From Brevundimonas sp. G8 (GTDB taxonomy: Bacteria; Pseudomonadota; Alphaproteobacteria; Caulobacterales; Caulobacteraceae), in the NCBI RefSeq assembly GCF_902506205.1, contig NZ_LR732816.1:1931604-1995603 (forward strand): a stretch of 64,000 bases of DNA. Reading direction: 5' to 3'. Numbering within the stretch: the stretch's first letter is position 1; every line of letters begins with the position of its first letter. This document shows, one piece after another, positions 31,701-40,094 of this stretch. Below the pieces are notes generated by a model that was given only the letters and a program-made list of their open reading frames with translations, had not been told where the DNA came from and made no database searches. The position numbers and the translations under genes are program-made.

Positions 31701-32059
31701 TTGGCCAGCGAGAGGCCGCCGGCGCCCAGGGTGGCGCCCGTCGTGTCCGACGGAATCTGCGAGGCTGAAAGGGCAGGCAGCGTCGCCAGATAATCGATCA
31801 CCGTCGCCTGACCAGTGTTCAGAAGCTCATTGCGACCGATCTGAATCAACGGCGTCGGCGCATTGGTCGGATCGCGACGAATACGCGAGCCGGTCACCAC
31901 GATCTCGCCCAACTGCGTCGCTTGTTGGTCTTGAACATCTTCCGCAGCGGGAACGGTGTTCAGGGATGTATCGGCGGTGGGGGCGGTTTGGGCCATGGCC
32001 ACGCCAGACGTGGCGATTGCGCCGGCAAGCACAGTCGAGGCCAGAAGAATTCTACGCAT
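28715..32059 (-). CDS. TonB-dependent outer membrane receptor
   Basis: A 1114-residue outer membrane transporter, longer than a siderophore receptor and of the size typical of Caulobacterales receptors for carbohydrate- or peptide-derived substrates. Residues 1-24 are a signal peptide; the TonB box is in QLGEIVVTGSRI. The plug (about 45-185) includes RTLTLVDGRRHV and ASVYGADAVSGVLNFVL. The barrel follows with many alternating aromatic strands and ends in the usual C-terminal Phe (GLNFRPF). The start at MRRILLAS has GGAG six bases upstream. The substrate is unknown and no neighbouring enzyme points to it. Confidence 0.9.
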   Translation of the reverse strand: MRRILLASTVLAGAIATSGVAMAQTAPTADTSLNTVPAAEDVQDQQATQLGEIVVTGSRIRRDPTNAPTPLIQIGRNELLNTGQATVIDYLATLPALSASQIPSDTTGATLGAGGLSLANLRQLGSNRTLTLVDGRRHVGSSGGSLAVDIDTIPRLLIENIEIITGGAASVYGADAVSGVLNFVLRKDFEGLEVDANYGMINQDGQTNKRISALIGKNFFDDRLNVYAHGEYEQADEVKLTDLDWIDRSSALVSIDADQNAQRYDGNLDAQVFSGLRTLSRPLWGQTTLANVQQPTDLSSPNVAYEDCFGGGTGFTGAANCFGVTPGKTFLYDGANARAANFGQRIGNVGINRTLNIGGDGYNPVAYNGAITPKTESARFQVGSTFKLTDNIELYGEAKYVKEETSFSGQPTFFNVTLQNSYAANEANIIEDVNLFDLRWDDNAYLPQSIKDAIRTNFVTPYSEPTLTIPGQALAPVLTQVARHNLFGPRRDQQNTRELQRFVVGARGDLDRLAFVKDLNWDIGYTYGKVEVENIETGVDSQRFALAADAVVDTLGLVNGQAGQVVCRVQLLNAQGVPTGNIGDPVRGGDLRDSEYGRNSIQQCAPLNIFGEGNQSAEALQYVDAAVAVTEQNEQHQVIASVAGNLWDFWGAGAIGVAIGGEYRKETTSGTGRDAGGRLLFLNTSPDFPEVSYESKEVFAEVSLPLMRDTILGEYAELSGSYRYADYSTVGSQDVYGVNLVYRPIPDITFKTSFNTSIRVPDLTENFSPFGQTFANDFADPCTTAAIIGVSETATRENRIRNCTALAQTQGLAFDFAGATPETTDDFRPNYTSGVSGVLGGNPNLQPEESESFTFSTVLKPRFIPNFSLVLDYYEITIDNVIAAVSAETAAANCVDGPSLNAGACATIFRNNPAIPFGIGAPVGDPIGGFIQGSINYAKLETRGLDFTANYRFDFDEMMGRNWGRLDYSIAGLWVLDQQNFLNADDPSDFDELAGTLALGGSNPRVRFKSSMTYTPNDTWSVNWTADWQSSQEITASRDFVNNADARLFDQTRTGNFSRHDLTVRWNVRDDLAVRAGVVNVFDAEQRDFLGQSVYSNFDPYGRRFFVGLNFRPF

Positions 32060-32195
32060 TTTTTGCTCCGGAAGCGTCACATCAGGGAGCCAAACAAGCG
32101 CTTTTTTGGTCTTCGAGGCGCCCCCTCGCTGTCACAAAGGCAACACATCTCCGGATGGTCAACCTTGGCCGTAGTCATTATTTATATATATCTTT

Positions 32196-32235
32196 GTTGT
32201 TCGAGTATTCGTTTCAATACTGCAACACGAACAAC
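32196..32235. promoter_or_regulatory. Interrupted inverted repeat in the receptor promoter region
   Basis: A 14-base left arm (GTTGTTCG then AGTATT) is matched by AATACT and CGAACAAC on the right; the right arm is split by a six-base insertion (GCAACA), and the loop is CGTTTC. It sits in an A/T-rich stretch about 140 bases upstream of the receptor start, directly upstream of a TATATATAAATAAT box on the minus strand. Reads as an operator or as a 5' structure; no T-run, so not a terminator. Confidence 0.5.
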
Positions 32236-32306
32236 GTTATTTAAACGTAGATGAAACCTCTTGTCTATCTTTGCGTATATGTGAATTTGTTCGATTGCCG
32301 CGGGTA

Positions 32307-33005
32307 TTAATTGTTCCACATCTTGATTGTCTCAGGCAGGTTACATATCGCCGATAGCGCAATAAATCTGCTTTGATCTTCCGGCGCATCCGCCAGTTCG
32401 TGGGCCCAGGTGACGGCGTAGGGGATGTGGACGCCGAAGGCGCCGGCGGCGATGGCGGGCAGGACGTCGGACTTCATGGAGTTGCCGGCCATGACGGCCT
32501 CGGCCGCGCCCGTGCCGTGGCGGGTGAAGACGCGGTCGTAGGTGGCGCGATCCTTTTCCGACACGATCTCGACGGCGCTGAACCGTTCGCCCAGGCCCGA
32601 CGCGGCCAGCTTGCGTTCCTGGTCCAGCAGGTCGCCCTTGGTGATCAGGACGAGGCGGTATTTTTCGGACAGTTCGGCGACGACCTCGTCCACGCCGGGC
32701 AGGGTCTCGACCGGGTGGGCCAGCATCTCGCGGCCGGCCGCCAGGATCTCGCGCACGACATGGGGCGGGGCCTCGCCGCCCGTCAGCTCCATCGCCGTCT
32801 CGATCATCGACAGGGTGAAGCCTTTCACGCCGTAACCATAGAGACGCAGGTTGCGTTGTTCGGTCTCGGCGAGACGCGCCTCGATGGTCGGTTCGTCGCC
32901 GTGGTCGGCCAGCAGATCGACAAACCGCGCATGGGTCAGGCGGAAGATCGTCTCATTGTGCCAGAGGGTGTCGTCGGCATCGAGGCCGACCGTGGTGATG
33001 CTCAT
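32307..33005 (-). CDS. HAD-family hydrolase
   Basis: A 232-residue haloacid-dehalogenase-fold phosphatase. Motif I is GLDADDTLWHNE, with both catalytic Asp residues; motif II is the Thr in LVLITKGD; motif III/IV is in AVMAGNSMKSDVLPA. A helical cap lies between residues about 17 and 95. The substrate is probably a small phosphate ester and cannot be named. Divergent from the SDR gene with a 41-base gap; the A/T-rich receptor promoter region lies downstream. Confidence 0.85.
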   Translation of the reverse strand: MSITTVGLDADDTLWHNETIFRLTHARFVDLLADHGDEPTIEARLAETEQRNLRLYGYGVKGFTLSMIETAMELTGGEAPPHVVREILAAGREMLAHPVETLPGVDEVVAELSEKYRLVLITKGDLLDQERKLAASGLGERFSAVEIVSEKDRATYDRVFTRHGTGAAEAVMAGNSMKSDVLPAIAAGAFGVHIPYAVTWAHELADAPEDQSRFIALSAICNLPETIKMWNN

Positions 33006-33046
33006 GCCGCGCCCCTATCATGGGACGAACGAGGAGGGGAGACGCG

Positions 33047-33757
33047 ATGAACGGATCGGCGGTGGTGATCGGGGCGACGGGCGGCATCGGCCGGGCGATG
33101 GTCGAACGGATCGTGAGCGGCGGGGCGTTCGAGACAGTCTGGGCCGTGTCGAGGTCGGGCGCGGACGTGGCAGGCGCGCAAGGGCTGGCGGCCGATCTGG
33201 AGGACGAGGCCAGCCTTGGCCGGGCGGCCGAGCGGATCGGGCAGGGGGCGGCGCCGACCCTGATCGTGCTGGCGACCGGCGTGCTGCACGACGGGTTTCA
33301 GCCGGAGCGGGCCTTACGCCAGCTCGATGTGGATCATATGCTGCGGGACTACCGGGTCAATGCGGTCGGGCCGGCGCTGGCGGCCAAACATCTGTTGCCG
33401 TTGATGCCGCGGGATCGGCGGGCGGTGTTCGCGGCCCTGTCGGCGCGCGTGGGGTCGATTTCTGACAATCGGCTGGGCGGGTGGCACGCCTATCGCGCGT
33501 CCAAGACGGCGCTGAACATGATCCTGCGCAATCTGGCGATCGAAATGGCGCGCAGCCATCCCATGGCAGTGATCGCCGGCCTGCATCCCGGCACGGTGGA
33601 CACGGGGCTGAGCGCGCCGTTCCAGAAGGGGGTGGCCGAGGGGCGGCTGTTTACCGCCGACCATTCCGCAGAGCGTCTGCTGGCGGTTCTGTCCGGCCTG
33701 ACGCCGGCCGACAGCGGCGGGGTCTTCGCCTGGGATGGGGCGAGGGTAGCGGAATAA
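33047..33757 (+). CDS. Short-chain dehydrogenase/reductase
   Basis: A 236-residue Rossmann-fold oxidoreductase of the SDR family, resembling the CsgA/C-factor-like subgroup. The cofactor motif is VVIGATGGIGRAMVE at the N-terminus; the catalytic Tyr and Lys are in WHAYRASKTALNMILRNLA; PGTVDTGLSAPF follows. The ATG is preceded by GAGGAGGGGAGA, a very strong ribosome binding site. The substrate is unknown. It is followed 41 bases later by the S41 protease and the two may be co-transcribed. Confidence 0.88.
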   Translation: MNGSAVVIGATGGIGRAMVERIVSGGAFETVWAVSRSGADVAGAQGLAADLEDEASLGRAAERIGQGAAPTLIVLATGVLHDGFQPERALRQLDVDHMLRDYRVNAVGPALAAKHLLPLMPRDRRAVFAALSARVGSISDNRLGGWHAYRASKTALNMILRNLAIEMARSHPMAVIAGLHPGTVDTGLSAPFQKGVAEGRLFTADHSAERLLAVLSGLTPADSGGVFAWDGARVAE

Positions 33758-33798
33758 CGCGCAGTCGTGACTTGAGCCAAAGGGGCGTCTGGCGTCAG

Positions 33799-35079
33799 AT
33801 GCCGCCCATGCGCGTCAGAGTTTCCGTCCGGCTTTTCAGCCTCTTGTTGCTCGGCCTGCCGTTGAGCGGGCCGGCAGCGGCCCAGCCGGCCGGCTCGACC
33901 CTGTCCATCCCGTCTATAGCGGCGCCCCAGACGCGAGACCGTGTGCGGCTGAACCAGCGGGTGTTCGACCGGGTGTGGAGCGAGGTCCGGCGCGGCTACT
34001 ACGACCCGACCCTGCACGGCGTGGACTGGAACGCGGCGCGGGCGCAGTTCCGGCCCCAGGCCCTGGCGGCGACCGACGAGCGGGGGCTGTACCGCGTCAT
34101 CAACGAAATGCTGGATCTGCTGGATGACGGCCATGCCGCCGCCAGTCCGCCGGCCGCCGTGCGCCGTCAGGAGGCCCAGTTCGCCCGGCGGGCCGTGATG
34201 GGGCTGACCCTGATGCGGGGCGAGACGCCCGACGACTGGACCGTTGAACGCATCCGGCCCGGTTCGCCGGCCGAGGAGGCGGGGGTGCAACTGGGGTGGG
34301 CGCTGAACAGCGTGGACGGGCAGGCCTGGGGACCGGATGTGGAGACGTTCGACGGCCGGCCGGTGCATCTGGTCCTGACCGACGAGACGGGTCAGCGGCG
34401 CGAGACGACGCTGACGCCGCGCATCATGGATGCGGTGCAACCGTTCACCGCCGACACGTCGCGGCCCGGCGTGCTGGTCCTGCGGGTCGAGCAGTTCGAC
34501 AGGGGACTGGGGCCGTGGATGGGCAGCGAACTGGAAGGCCTTCCCGCCGACGTCGATGTGGTGTTGGACCTGCGCGGCAATCCTGGCGGTCGGCTGTGGG
34601 AGGCGGAATCGGTGCTGAGCTGTTTCCTGCCGCGCAACCAGGCCTGGGCCACGCGGACGGGACGCAGCGGCCGGGCGGTGGTGTTGCGGGCCGCCGGCGA
34701 CTGCGGCGACCGGCCCGATCCGCTGGCGAACGGCGTCGCGGTGCTGGTGGACCAGGGCAGCCGGAGTGCTGCGGAACTGACGCCTGCGGCCCTGCAGGAG
34801 GCGCGGCGCGGCATCGTGGTGGGCGAGAAGACGGGGGGATCGGTCCTGATCGCCCAGGAGACCAACCTGCCGGACGGGGGCAAGCTGACGCTCAGCCGGG
34901 CGGACTTCGTGACCTCGGGCGGCACACGGCTGGAAAAGCGGGGCGTCACGCCCGACATCGCCGCACCCCGCACCGTGGCTCAGCGCCGCGCCGGCGACGA
35001 CCCCACGCTGGAGGCGGCCATCGCCGCGCTTCAGGCCGAGGACCGGGCGAGGGCCTCAACCCCCGCCAGCGGCCTCTAG
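33799..35079 (+). CDS. Exported S41-family (C-terminal processing) peptidase
   Basis: A 426-residue secreted protease. A signal peptide (about 1-32, ending GPAAAQ) is followed by a helical region, a PDZ-like domain (about 130-215, RIRPGSPAEEAGVQLGWALNSVDG) and the S41 catalytic domain with DVVLDLRGNPGG, the likely catalytic Ser in DQGSRSAAELTP and Lys in VVGEKTGGS. Such enzymes trim C-termini of periplasmic or membrane proteins. Two in-frame ATG codons (33799, 33808) are possible starts. Its stop is one base from the stop of the convergent YbdD-like gene. Confidence 0.86.
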   Translation: MPPMRVRVSVRLFSLLLLGLPLSGPAAAQPAGSTLSIPSIAAPQTRDRVRLNQRVFDRVWSEVRRGYYDPTLHGVDWNAARAQFRPQALAATDERGLYRVINEMLDLLDDGHAAASPPAAVRRQEAQFARRAVMGLTLMRGETPDDWTVERIRPGSPAEEAGVQLGWALNSVDGQAWGPDVETFDGRPVHLVLTDETGQRRETTLTPRIMDAVQPFTADTSRPGVLVLRVEQFDRGLGPWMGSELEGLPADVDVVLDLRGNPGGRLWEAESVLSCFLPRNQAWATRTGRSGRAVVLRAAGDCGDRPDPLANGVAVLVDQGSRSAAELTPAALQEARRGIVVGEKTGGSVLIAQETNLPDGGKLTLSRADFVTSGGTRLEKRGVTPDIAAPRTVAQRRAGDDPTLEAAIAALQAEDRARASTPASGL

Positions 35080-35080
35080 A

Positions 35081-35314
35081 TCAGCAGCATTTGAACGATC
35101 CAGAGCCGCCGAAGCGGCGCTGTTCGTGCAGTCGGAAGAAGGCGGTCTTGTCCAGCGGCGGCTGGTCGGGATGGGTCGCCGCCGCATGGGCGACATAGGC
35201 GTCATAGTCCGGCTGGCCGATCATCAGACCGGCCGTTCGCCTGACGCCGCGACCCCACCGCAGGGCGGTGTCGCGGCACAGGCAGAGCAGGTCCTCGTTC
35301 GCGGGATCAGGCAC
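35081..35314 (-). CDS. ybdD: YbdD/YjiX family protein
   Basis: A 77-residue cytosolic protein of the YbdD/YjiX (Sel_put, PF04328) family. The signature GQPDYDAYVAHAAATHPDQPPLD is followed by the conserved aromatic and Arg residues and two terminal cysteines (FKCC). In enterobacteria this gene always follows cstA or btsT and is thought to assist the pyruvate transporter. Here it follows cstA with an eight-base overlap and a GTG start, the same arrangement. Confidence 0.88.
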   Translation of the reverse strand: MPDPANEDLLCLCRDTALRWGRGVRRTAGLMIGQPDYDAYVAHAAATHPDQPPLDKTAFFRLHEQRRFGGSGSFKCC

Positions 35315-37394
35315 GGGCGATATCCGCCGCTTCGTCGGCCGGCGTCAGGTCGTGCGCTTCGGGATATTCGCGCACGGTCGGCCGGTTGTTGCGGTAGGCC
35401 TTGCGGCACGCCAGCACGCCGTAGATCACCATGGTGACGACCACGAACAGGAAGCCCGCCGTCAGGACCGAGTTGACGTAGTCGTTGACGATGATGCGGT
35501 GCATGTCGCCGACGCTCTTGGCCGGGGCGATCAGTTCGCCGGCGCCCAGGGCCTCCTGATACTTGCGGGCGTGGGCCAGGAAGCCGATGCGGACCTCGGG
35601 GTGGAACAGCTTCTGCAAGCCGGCCGTCAGGGTACAGATCAGCAGCCAGATCGCCGGGACGATCGTGACCCAGGCGTATCTCTCGCGCTTCATCTTGAAC
35701 AGGACGACGGTGCCCAGGATCAGGGCGACGGCGGCCAGCATCTGGTTGGCGATGCCGAACAGGGGCCACAGGCTGTTGATGCCGCCCAGCGGATCGACCA
35801 CGCCGGTATAGAGGAAATACCCCCACAGACCGACCGTCAGGGCCGTGGCGACGACGTTGGCGCCCCACGACTTGGTCTCGCGCATCTTGGGCACGGCGAC
35901 GCCCAGCAGGTCCTGGATCATGAAGCGGCAGACGCGGGTGCCGGCGTCGACCGTGGTCAGGATGAACAGGGCCTCGAACAGGATGGCGAAGTGATACCAG
36001 AAGGCCATCATGGCCTTGCCGCCGATGACGCTGGACAGGATGTGCGCCATGCCGACCGCCAGGGTCGGGGCGCCGCCTGCGCGCGACAGGATCGAGTTCT
36101 CGCCCACGTCGCGGGCCAGTTGCTCAAGCTCTCCGGGCGTGATGTGGAAGCCCCATTGGGCCACGGCGGCGGCGGCCGAGACCGCATCGTTGCCGATGAT
36201 GGCGACCGGGCTGTTCATGGCGAAATAGACAGCTGGGTCCAGCACCGTGGCGGCGATCAGGGCCATGACGGCGACGAAGCTTTCGCACAGCATGGCGCCA
36301 TAGCCGATCAGCGGGATCTGGTTCTCGTTCTCCAGCAGTTTCGGCGTGGTGCCCGACGAGATCAGGGCGTGGAAGCCCGACACGGCGCCACAGGCGATGG
36401 TGATGAACAGGAAGGGGAACAGGGCGCCGGCGAAGACCGGGCCGGTGCCGTCGATGAAGGGGGTGACGGCCGGCATCTGCAGGTGCGGACGCACGATGAT
36501 TATGCCGATGGCCAGGGCCACGATCGCGCCGATCTTCAGGAAGGTCGACAGATAGTCGCGCGGCGCCAGCAGCAGCCAGACCGGAATGACCGAGGCGATG
36601 AAGCCGTAGATCATCATCAGGATGGCCAGGGTCGGGCCGGTCAGGGTGAAGGCCGGGCCCCAGAAGGGGTCGGCCGCGACATGGCCGCCGCCGATGATGG
36701 CCAGGATCAGCAGGACGACGCCGATGACGGAAATCTCGCCCACGCGGCCGGGCCGCAGGTAGCGGGTGTACAGGCCCATGAAGATGGCGATGGGGATGGT
36801 GGCGGCGACGGTGAAGGTGCCCCACGGGCTTTCCGCCAGGGCCTTGACCACGACCAGAGCCAGAACGGCCAGGATGATGACCATGATCATCAGCACGCCG
36901 ACCTGGGCGATGATGCCGGGGATGGTGCCCATCTCAGTGCGGATCATGTCGCCCAGCGACTTGCCGTCGCGACGCGTGGACATGAACAGCACGATCATGT
37001 CCTGAACCGCGCCCGCCAGAACCACGCCGACCAGGATCCACAGCACGCCGGGCAGATAGCCCATCTGGGCGGCCAGCACCGGCCCGACCAGCGGCCCAGC
37101 GCCGGCGATGGCGGCGAAGTGGTGACCGAACAGCACGTTTCGGGGCGTCGGCACATAGTCCAGCCCGTCGTTGCGGCGCATGGCCGGCGTCAGACGCGCA
37201 GGGTCCAGCTTCAGCACCTTGTTGGCCAGGAAGCGGGCGTAGAACCGATAGGCGATGGCGTAGGTGCAGACGGCGGCGACCACCATCCAGACCGCGCTGA
37301 TGCTCTCGCCCTGATGCAGGGCGATGACGCCGAGGGACACGGCCCCCAGTATGGCGATGGCGCCGAAAATTATGGGTGTGCTGAGTTTGCCCAC
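35307..37394 (-). CDS. cstA: CstA/BtsT-type pyruvate transporter
   Basis: A 695-residue inner membrane protein with about 16-18 transmembrane helices, of the carbon starvation protein A family, now known as pyruvate:proton transporters. Family blocks include DGLDYVPTPRNVLFGHHFAAIAGAGPLVGP, GVVLAGAVQDMIVLF, IACGAVSGFHALISSGTTPK and LDAGTRVCRFMIQDLLG-like near residue 500. The start is GTG 37394, six bases after GGGAGGGA. It precedes ybdD in a two-gene operon. In enterobacteria expression rises on carbon starvation or sensing of pyruvate; no sensor kinase of the BtsS type is adjacent here. Confidence 0.94.
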   Translation of the reverse strand: MGKLSTPIIFGAIAILGAVSLGVIALHQGESISAVWMVVAAVCTYAIAYRFYARFLANKVLKLDPARLTPAMRRNDGLDYVPTPRNVLFGHHFAAIAGAGPLVGPVLAAQMGYLPGVLWILVGVVLAGAVQDMIVLFMSTRRDGKSLGDMIRTEMGTIPGIIAQVGVLMIMVIILAVLALVVVKALAESPWGTFTVAATIPIAIFMGLYTRYLRPGRVGEISVIGVVLLILAIIGGGHVAADPFWGPAFTLTGPTLAILMMIYGFIASVIPVWLLLAPRDYLSTFLKIGAIVALAIGIIIVRPHLQMPAVTPFIDGTGPVFAGALFPFLFITIACGAVSGFHALISSGTTPKLLENENQIPLIGYGAMLCESFVAVMALIAATVLDPAVYFAMNSPVAIIGNDAVSAAAAVAQWGFHITPGELEQLARDVGENSILSRAGGAPTLAVGMAHILSSVIGGKAMMAFWYHFAILFEALFILTTVDAGTRVCRFMIQDLLGVAVPKMRETKSWGANVVATALTVGLWGYFLYTGVVDPLGGINSLWPLFGIANQMLAAVALILGTVVLFKMKRERYAWVTIVPAIWLLICTLTAGLQKLFHPEVRIGFLAHARKYQEALGAGELIAPAKSVGDMHRIIVNDYVNSVLTAGFLFVVVTMVIYGVLACRKAYRNNRPTVREYPEAHDLTPADEAADIARA

Positions 37395-37498
37395 GACAGA
37401 TCCCTCCCGGCCGGCTGACTGCGGCCCTCGCCCTTGGTTTGCACCACAATGCGGGACAAGGCCAATCGACTAAAGTCGTAGAAATGCAGGGTCAGACG

Positions 37499-37645
37499 TC
37501 TCCTGCCTGCGGAGCGGGGAGGTGGCGCGGCGCGCGTTCGCGCCGTGACGGAGGGGTTCTTCACCACATCGCTGGCGCTTGTGGGACTTCAAGAGCCCCT
37601 CCACCACGCTTCGCGCGGTCCCCCTCCCCACAAGTGGGGAGGAGA
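37499..37645. repeat. Large imperfect palindromic intergenic repeat
   Basis: About 147 bases form one long imperfect palindrome: GGGGAGGTGGCGCGGC...GTGACGGAGGGGTTC on the left matches the reverse complement of GAGCCCCTCCACCACGCTTCGCGCGGTCCCCCTCCCC on the right. Each half carries its own small hairpin; the right one is a perfect 9-bp stem, CCTCCCCAC / GTGGGGAGG (37623-37642). The composition is that of the dispersed palindromic elements common between genes in Caulobacterales and related alphaproteobacteria. It fills the gap between the cstA promoter and the purT stop. Only one copy is in this window. Confidence 0.7.
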
Positions 37646-37654
37646 CGGTCGGAG

Positions 37655-38851
37655 TCAGCCTCGAACCACCTTCACCAGTCCGGCCGCTTCGCGCGCGCGT
37701 TCGCGGGCTTGTTCGACATCGGCGCCGCGCGCGGTGGCGACGCCCATGCGGCGGCGGTCGAAGGCTTCCGGCTTGCCGAAAAGGCGTAGGTCGGCCGTGG
37801 GGACGGACAGGGCTTCGGCCACGCCTTCGAAGGCGATCCCTTGCGCCTCCATGCCGCCGTAGATGACGGCGCTGGCGGCGGGTTCGCGTTGGGTCACGTC
37901 GATCGGCAGGCCCAGGATGGCGCGGGCGTGCAGGGCGAACTCGCTCATGGTCTGGCTGGCCAGGGTGACCAGGCCGGTGTCGTGGGGGCGGGGCGAGACT
38001 TCGGAGAACCAGACCTGGTCGCCCTTGACGAACAGTTCGACGCCGAAGACGCCGAGACCGCCGAGCGCGTCCGTGACCTTGCCGGCGATGTCCTGCGATG
38101 CGGCTAGGGCGGCGGGGGTCATGGCCTGGGGCTGCCAGCTCTCGACATAGTCGCCCTTGACCTGGCGGTGGCCGATGGGGGCGCAGAAGTCCGTGCGGGT
38201 TTCGCCGTCGGCGCCGCGCGAGCGGACGGTCAGCAGGGTGATCTCGAAGTCGAAATCGATCCGGCCCTCGACGATGACGCGCGCGCCGGCGACGCGGCCG
38301 CTTTCCTGGGCGTAGGTCCAGGCGTCGGCGATCTCATCGGCGCTTTCGACGAAGGATTGCCCCTTGCCGGACGAGGACATGACCGGTTTGACGAAGGCGG
38401 GATAGCCGACGGTCTCGGCGCCGGCCGCCAGTTCCTCGGCCGAACCGGCGAAGGCGTAGGGGCTGGTGGGCAGGGCAAGCTCCTCGGCGGCGAGACGGCG
38501 GATGCCCTCGCGGTTCATGGTCAGTTGCACGGCGCGGGCGGTGGGGATGACCACGGCCATGCCGGCGGCCTCGATGTCGGCCAGGACCTCGGTGGCGATG
38601 GCCTCGATCTCGGGCACGATGAAGTGCGGGGCCTCGGCCATGATCAGGCCGTTCAGCACCTGGGGGTCGGTCATGGGGATGACGTGGCTGCGGTGCGCCA
38701 CCTGCATGGCAGGGGCGTTGGGATAGCGGTCCACGGCGACGACCTCGACGCCCAACCGCTGAAGCTCGATGGCGACCTCCTTGCCCAGTTCGCCCGCGCC
38801 CAGCAGCATGACGCGGACGGCGGTGTCGGAAAGCGGGGTGCCGAGTTTCAT
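37655..38851 (-). CDS. purT: Formate-dependent GAR transformylase PurT
   Basis: ATP-grasp enzyme that makes formylglycinamide ribonucleotide directly from formate, ATP and GAR, an alternative to the folate-dependent PurN in step three of purine synthesis. The 398-residue protein has the N-terminal [21 protein letters not shown], the GAR-binding region, the ATP loop [10 protein letters not shown] (about residue 160) and the metal-binding [12 protein letters not shown] plus [13 protein letters not shown]. Last gene of a tightly spaced run from tkt, only five bases after the VOC gene. PurU at 62109 can supply its formate. Confidence 0.96.
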   Translation of the reverse strand: MKLGTPLSDTAVRVMLLGAGELGKEVAIELQRLGVEVVAVDRYPNAPAMQVAHRSHVIPMTDPQVLNGLIMAEAPHFIVPEIEAIATEVLADIEAAGMAVVIPTARAVQLTMNREGIRRLAAEELALPTSPYAFAGSAEELAAGAETVGYPAFVKPVMSSSGKGQSFVESADEIADAWTYAQESGRVAGARVIVEGRIDFDFEITLLTVRSRGADGETRTDFCAPIGHRQVKGDYVESWQPQAMTPAALAASQDIAGKVTDALGGLGVFGVELFVKGDQVWFSEVSPRPHDTGLVTLASQTMSEFALHARAILGLPIDVTQREPAASAVIYGGMEAQGIAFEGVAEALSVPTADLRLFGKPEAFDRRRMGVATARGADVEQARERAREAAGLVKVVRG

Positions 38852-38856
38852 CGCGG

Positions 38857-39249
38857 TCAGGCTCCGGTAGCGGGTTCGATCAGGTCCCAGGCGTTGCCGT
38901 AGAGGTCTTCGAAGACCACCACCTTGCCATAGGTCTCATGTCGCGGGGTTTCGCGGAAGTGAACGCCGGCGGCAAGCCAGGCGGCGTGGTCGCGCATCAG
39001 GTCGTCGGTTTCGAGGAACAGCCAGACGCGGCCGCCGGCCTGGTTTCCGACCTGGGCCTTTTGGTCGTCGGTCGTGGCGCGGGCGAGCAACAGACTGGTC
39101 TCGCCGCCTTTCGGGGTGACGCGCACCCAGCGTTTGCCGCCGCCCATGTCGGTGTCTTCGCTGAGGTCGAAGCCCAGCGTGCCGACATAGAAGGCGATGG
39201 CGGCGTCATAGTCGTGGACCAGCAGGCTGATCGCGCCGATGCGGCTCAT
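38857..39249 (-). CDS. VOC/glyoxalase superfamily protein
   Basis: A 130-residue single-module protein with two beta-alpha-beta-beta-beta repeats of the vicinal oxygen chelate fold. The likely metal ligands are His12 in [13 protein letters not shown] and Glu in the late strand [12 protein letters not shown] region. Family members include dioxygenases, glyoxalases and antibiotic-binding proteins, so the reaction is not assignable. Its ATG overlaps the esterase stop by four bases and purT follows after five, so it is part of the tkt-purT run. Confidence 0.82.
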   Translation of the reverse strand: MSRIGAISLLVHDYDAAIAFYVGTLGFDLSEDTDMGGGKRWVRVTPKGGETSLLLARATTDDQKAQVGNQAGGRVWLFLETDDLMRDHAAWLAAGVHFRETPRHETYGKVVVFEDLYGNAWDLIEPATGA

Positions 39250-40094
39250 TTTGCGGGCTCGGCATAGAGCTGGCGGAAGGCGTCCAGCGCGGCGCCGTGA
39301 TAGATGGTGGCGTGGGTTTCGGTCGGGCGGGGTGTGAAGCTCCAGCTCACGCCGGGCATGGCGTAGTTCCGCAGATTGGCGGTCAGGACGTCCATCGGCG
39401 CCTGCATTTCGGGGCCTTCGTCGCCCAAGGTCAGGATCAGGGTGCGGGGGTCGTTCGACTGGTCACGCAGATGGGCGCCGGACTGACGCGCCAACTGCCC
39501 GCCGTCCCACCACAGGCTGGGGCTGACGGCGACATAGGCGTCGAACATCTGCGGTTCCTTGAGGAAGGTCTCGACCACGAACAGGCCGGCCAGCGATTCG
39601 CCCATCAGGGCCGTCTCGCCGCTGGTGCGAAAGCGGTTTTCGATGAAGGGCTGGACCTCCTCGGCCACGAAGCGGCGGAAGCGGTCGGAATGACCCTGGG
39701 TCGGATAGCGGGCGATCAGGTCGGGATCGGTGGTCGGCAGGGCCAGTTCGTTGCGGCGGTCCACCGAGGCGATGCCGACCACGATCACGTCGCGCGTCGT
39801 GCCGGCAACGGTCCCCAGCTGGGCCAGGCCCGAGATGTGGTGGAAGTCCTGATCCTGGCCGCCGTCGAGGACATAGAGGACGGGATAGGTCTTGCCGCTG
39901 TCGGCATAGCCGGGCGGCAGCCAGACGTTGATCTCGCGCGTCGCGCCCATGATCGCGGAGGGGAGGGCGTAGGACCGGCCAATGACGATGGGGGTTTCGG
40001 CGATGGGCGCTTCCAACGCCGTCTGGGCGAGGACGAAGGTTGGAAGGACGCTCAGGCCAGCGGACAGGGCCAGGACGCGCAGGGCGGCGATCAA
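39246..40094 (-). CDS. Exported alpha/beta-hydrolase, esterase D / IroE-like
   Basis: About 282 residues of the Esterase family (PF00756), which includes siderophore hydrolase IroE and S-formylglutathione hydrolases. A signal peptide (IAALRVLALSAGLSVLPTFVLAQ) leads to a beta-strand domain (REINVWLPPGY, YPVLYVLDGGQDQDFHH), the nucleophile in LMGESLAGLFVVE, and the catalytic His in ETHATIYHGAALD. TTG 40094 is chosen as start because GGAG lies seven bases upstream and the codon overlaps the preceding stop (TTGA). The ester cleaved is unknown; periplasmic location is inferred from the signal peptide. Confidence 0.8.
   Translation of the reverse strand: MIAALRVLALSAGLSVLPTFVLAQTALEAPIAETPIVIGRSYALPSAIMGATREINVWLPPGYADSGKTYPVLYVLDGGQDQDFHHISGLAQLGTVAGTTRDVIVVGIASVDRRNELALPTTDPDLIARYPTQGHSDRFRRFVAEEVQPFIENRFRTSGETALMGESLAGLFVVETFLKEPQMFDAYVAVSPSLWWDGGQLARQSGAHLRDQSNDPRTLILTLGDEGPEMQAPMDVLTANLRNYAMPGVSWSFTPRPTETHATIYHGAALDAFRQLYAEPAK

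Noticed and set aside
35268..37418. Open frame of about 716 codons antisense to cstA
   Set aside because: Asp/Gln/His-rich repeats arise from reading the membrane-helix codons of cstA backwards; no domain.
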